This document shows positions 62,537 through 64,000 of a stretch of DNA of 64,000 nucleotides, in pieces. The position numbers and the translations under genes are program-made. Every line of letters begins with the position of its first letter. Positions within the stretch are counted from its first letter, which is position 1. The notes beneath the pieces are model-generated. The model saw only the letters and a list, made by a program, of their open reading frames with translations, was not told the DNA's origin and searched no databases. This DNA is from Curtobacterium sp. MCBA15_001 (GTDB lineage: Bacteria; Actinomycetota; Actinomycetes; Actinomycetales; Microbacteriaceae), in contig NZ_MJGI01000025.1 of NCBI RefSeq assembly GCF_001864835.1, forward strand, positions 435,184-499,183, given 5' to 3'.

Positions 62537-64000
62537 CGGCGCAGTCCGATCTGCAGGTAGTCGAACTCGAACCCGAACTCGGCGTAGTTGACCACGTCGC
62601 GCGACAGCCCGACCAGGCGGTCGCCGAACATCGGGGTCATGTCGGCGCCGTCCTGCACCACGAGCCGCTGGGCGTCCTGGTAGAGCGTCAGCCGCTTGGC
62701 GTCGTCCATCTCGGCACGGGCCTGGTCGAGCAGCGTGTCGAACGCGGGGTTCGACCAGGCGCTCTCGTTGTACGACGAGCCGGTGCGGAAGATCTGGTTG
62801 AGCAGCTGGTCGATCGGCCGGCCGGTGAACCAGTAGCTCACCATGAGCGGCTTCTGCATCCAGATCTGCGTGTAGTAGGAGTCCGACGACGCGTTCTCGA
62901 TCCGCAGGTCGATGCCGGCCTCGGCGACCTGGTCGCGGTAGGCGACCGCCAGGGGCGTGAAGACCGACTCGTAGCTCGACGTGTAGATCGAGGTGGCGAG
63001 TCCGTCCCGTCCGGCCTGCTTGAGCAGGCTCCTGGCCTTGTCCGGGTCGTGCTCGCGCGGGACGTCGAGGAACGCCGCGAGCTGCGGCGGCACCGGGTTG
63101 TCCCAGCCGGGCGACCCGGTCCCCTGCAGCGCCGTCTGCACGATCGCCTTCGGGTCGTACGCCAGCTTCATGGCCTGTCGGACGCGGTTGTCCGAGAACT
63201 CGGCGCTCGTCGCGAGCATCGGGATCGTGTACCACTGGGCGTTCACCGAGCGGGCGACCGTGGCCCGGTCGGACGCGGCGACGACCCGGGCCGTGGCGAA
63301 GTCGAGGTTCGTCTGCGAGATCAGGTCGATCTGCCCGGCGAGCAGGGCGTTGACGCGGGCGGTGGTGTCCTGGATGGAGAAGAAGTCGATCCCGTCGAGC
63401 GCGGGGCGACCGGCGAAGTGGTCCTCGAAGGCCTCGACGCTGCCGGCGCCGGCCGGGGTGAACGACGACAGCCGGAACGGTCCCGTGCCGATCCCGGTCC
63501 GACCGATCGACCCGATCGCCGACGCGGGCACGATGTAGCACTGGTACGCGGTCAGCAGCGAGGGGAACTCGGCGTTCGGCTTCATCAGGTCGAAGCGCAG
63601 GGTGTGCTGGTCGAGTGCGCGCATCGAGTCCGCCGTCATCACCTCGCCGAGCACCCCGGCCTGGGGTGACCCCGTCGCCTCGTCGAGGATGTGCCGGATG
63701 CTGGCGATCGCGTCGTCGGCCCCGAAGCGGGAACCGTCGTGGAACCGGACGCCCGTGCGCAGGCGGAAGGTCCAGACGGTGCCGTCGGCGTTCGCGGACC
63801 ACTCCTCGGCCAGGTCGGGCACCGTCGTGCCGGACTCGTCCAGCCGGACGAGCCGGTTGTACAGCGCGCCGAGGTACTCGTACGCCGACAGGGAGCTGGC
63901 TGAGTCGAGCGTCTCGGCGGCGGAGGCGGCCGGCCGGGCGATGCGGAGCCGACCGCCGCGTCGGGCGGGCCCGGTCGCGGCCTGGTCGGGCAGGTCGGTG
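62533..64000 (-). CDS. ABC transporter substrate-binding protein, family 5 (5' end beyond window)
   Basis: At least 489 residues are visible of a peptide/opine/nickel-type solute-binding protein (SBP_bac_5). The conserved N-terminal block LVRLDESGTTVPDLAEEWSA and TFRLRTGVRFHDGSRFGADD are in place, and the C-terminus ends EFGFEFDYLQIGLRR. The frame runs to the window edge without a start; the signal peptide lies beyond. GTG 63822 is internal to the fold and is not the start. It leads the importer operon, with its stop overlapping dppB by 4 nt. Confidence 0.93.
   Translation of the reverse strand, partial: TDLPDQAATGPARRGGRLRIARPAASAAETLDSASSLSAYEYLGALYNRLVRLDESGTTVPDLAEEWSANADGTVWTFRLRTGVRFHDGSRFGADDAIASIRHILDEATGSPQAGVLGEVMTADSMRALDQHTLRFDLMKPNAEFPSLLTAYQCYIVPASAIGSIGRTGIGTGPFRLSSFTPAGAGSVEAFEDHFAGRPALDGIDFFSIQDTTARVNALLAGQIDLISQTNLDFATARVVAASDRATVARSVNAQWYTIPMLATSAEFSDNRVRQAMKLAYDPKAIVQTALQGTGSPGWDNPVPPQLAAFLDVPREHDPDKARSLLKQAGRDGLATSIYTSSYESVFTPLAVAYRDQVAEAGIDLRIENASSDSYYTQIWMQKPLMVSYWFTGRPIDQLLNQIFRTGSSYNESAWSNPAFDTLLDQARAEMDDAKRLTLYQDAQRLVVQDGADMTPMFGDRLVGLSRDVVNYAEFGFEFDYLQIGLRR

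Overview
The window is very GC-rich (most third codon positions are G or C) and is almost fully coding. It reads as chromosome of a high-GC Gram-positive actinobacterium. The pairing of trpD with a divergent ctaE-qcrCAB block, the thrS-HIT-pdxST-yebC-ruvCAB-yajC-secDF-rel series, an HspR-type HAIR operator before a Clp ATPase, many near-leaderless GTG/ATG starts with TANNNT boxes, and a cytochrome b with PDWY point to Actinomycetes. Overall content resembles Microbacteriaceae, perhaps Curtobacterium; that last step is inference. No rRNA, tRNA, CRISPR array, insertion sequence or prophage gene was seen.

Layout. 61-5446: trpD on minus, diverging from ctaE-qcrC-qcrA-qcrB (cytochrome oxidase subunit III and the cytochrome bc complex), closed by a terminator. 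5679-13427: accessory metabolism: a CpdA-like metallophosphoesterase, a Stealth-family phosphotransferase, a three-gene operon (SDR/DUF2867, SGNH esterase, small membrane protein), deoC, a ROK sugar kinase and an unknown protein. 13458-27610: core housekeeping on minus: rel, rhodanese, secF-secD-yajC, ruvB-ruvA-ruvC, yebC, pdxT-pdxS, Ap4A-phosphorylase-like HIT protein, thrS, apt. 27751-35712: two very small genes in a hairpin-rich spacer, a HAIR-controlled Clp ATPase, YbaK, a DUF6412-like protein with a YidC/Oxa1 paralogue, a membrane-anchored unknown and an MFS exporter. 35881-41371: a cell-wall-anchored repeat protein with an LAFTG signal, NUDIX hydrolase, universal stress protein, secreted SGNH hydrolase and a PRC-barrel protein.

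41460-53805 is the most distinctive part. It holds gmhB, gmhA and two different bifunctional hldE genes (the NDP-heptose route from sedoheptulose 7-phosphate), three GT9 heptosyltransferase-type enzymes, two GT4-type enzymes, a short SDR and an aldehyde dehydrogenase. A Gram-positive cell has no LPS, so these genes probably build a heptose-containing surface glycan or glycoconjugate. No HldD epimerase is visible. Two related giant palindromes bracket the GT9-ALDH-hldE2 block.

53881-64000: a PhoA alkaline phosphatase preceded by a two-unit, 22-bp-spaced PhoP-box-like repeat, a stand-alone SIP-domain protein, and a tightly overlapping minus-strand operon (solute-binding protein cut by the window edge, DppB- and DppC-type permeases, fused double ATPase, CocE/NonD hydrolase, TetR regulator) that looks like uptake plus hydrolysis of a peptide- or ester-like substrate.

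Recurring non-coding themes are near-perfect palindromes of 38-62 nt, a shared GGACGGGAGGC motif that also occurs inside variable linkers of three unrelated proteins, and short tandem duplications at gene 3' ends.
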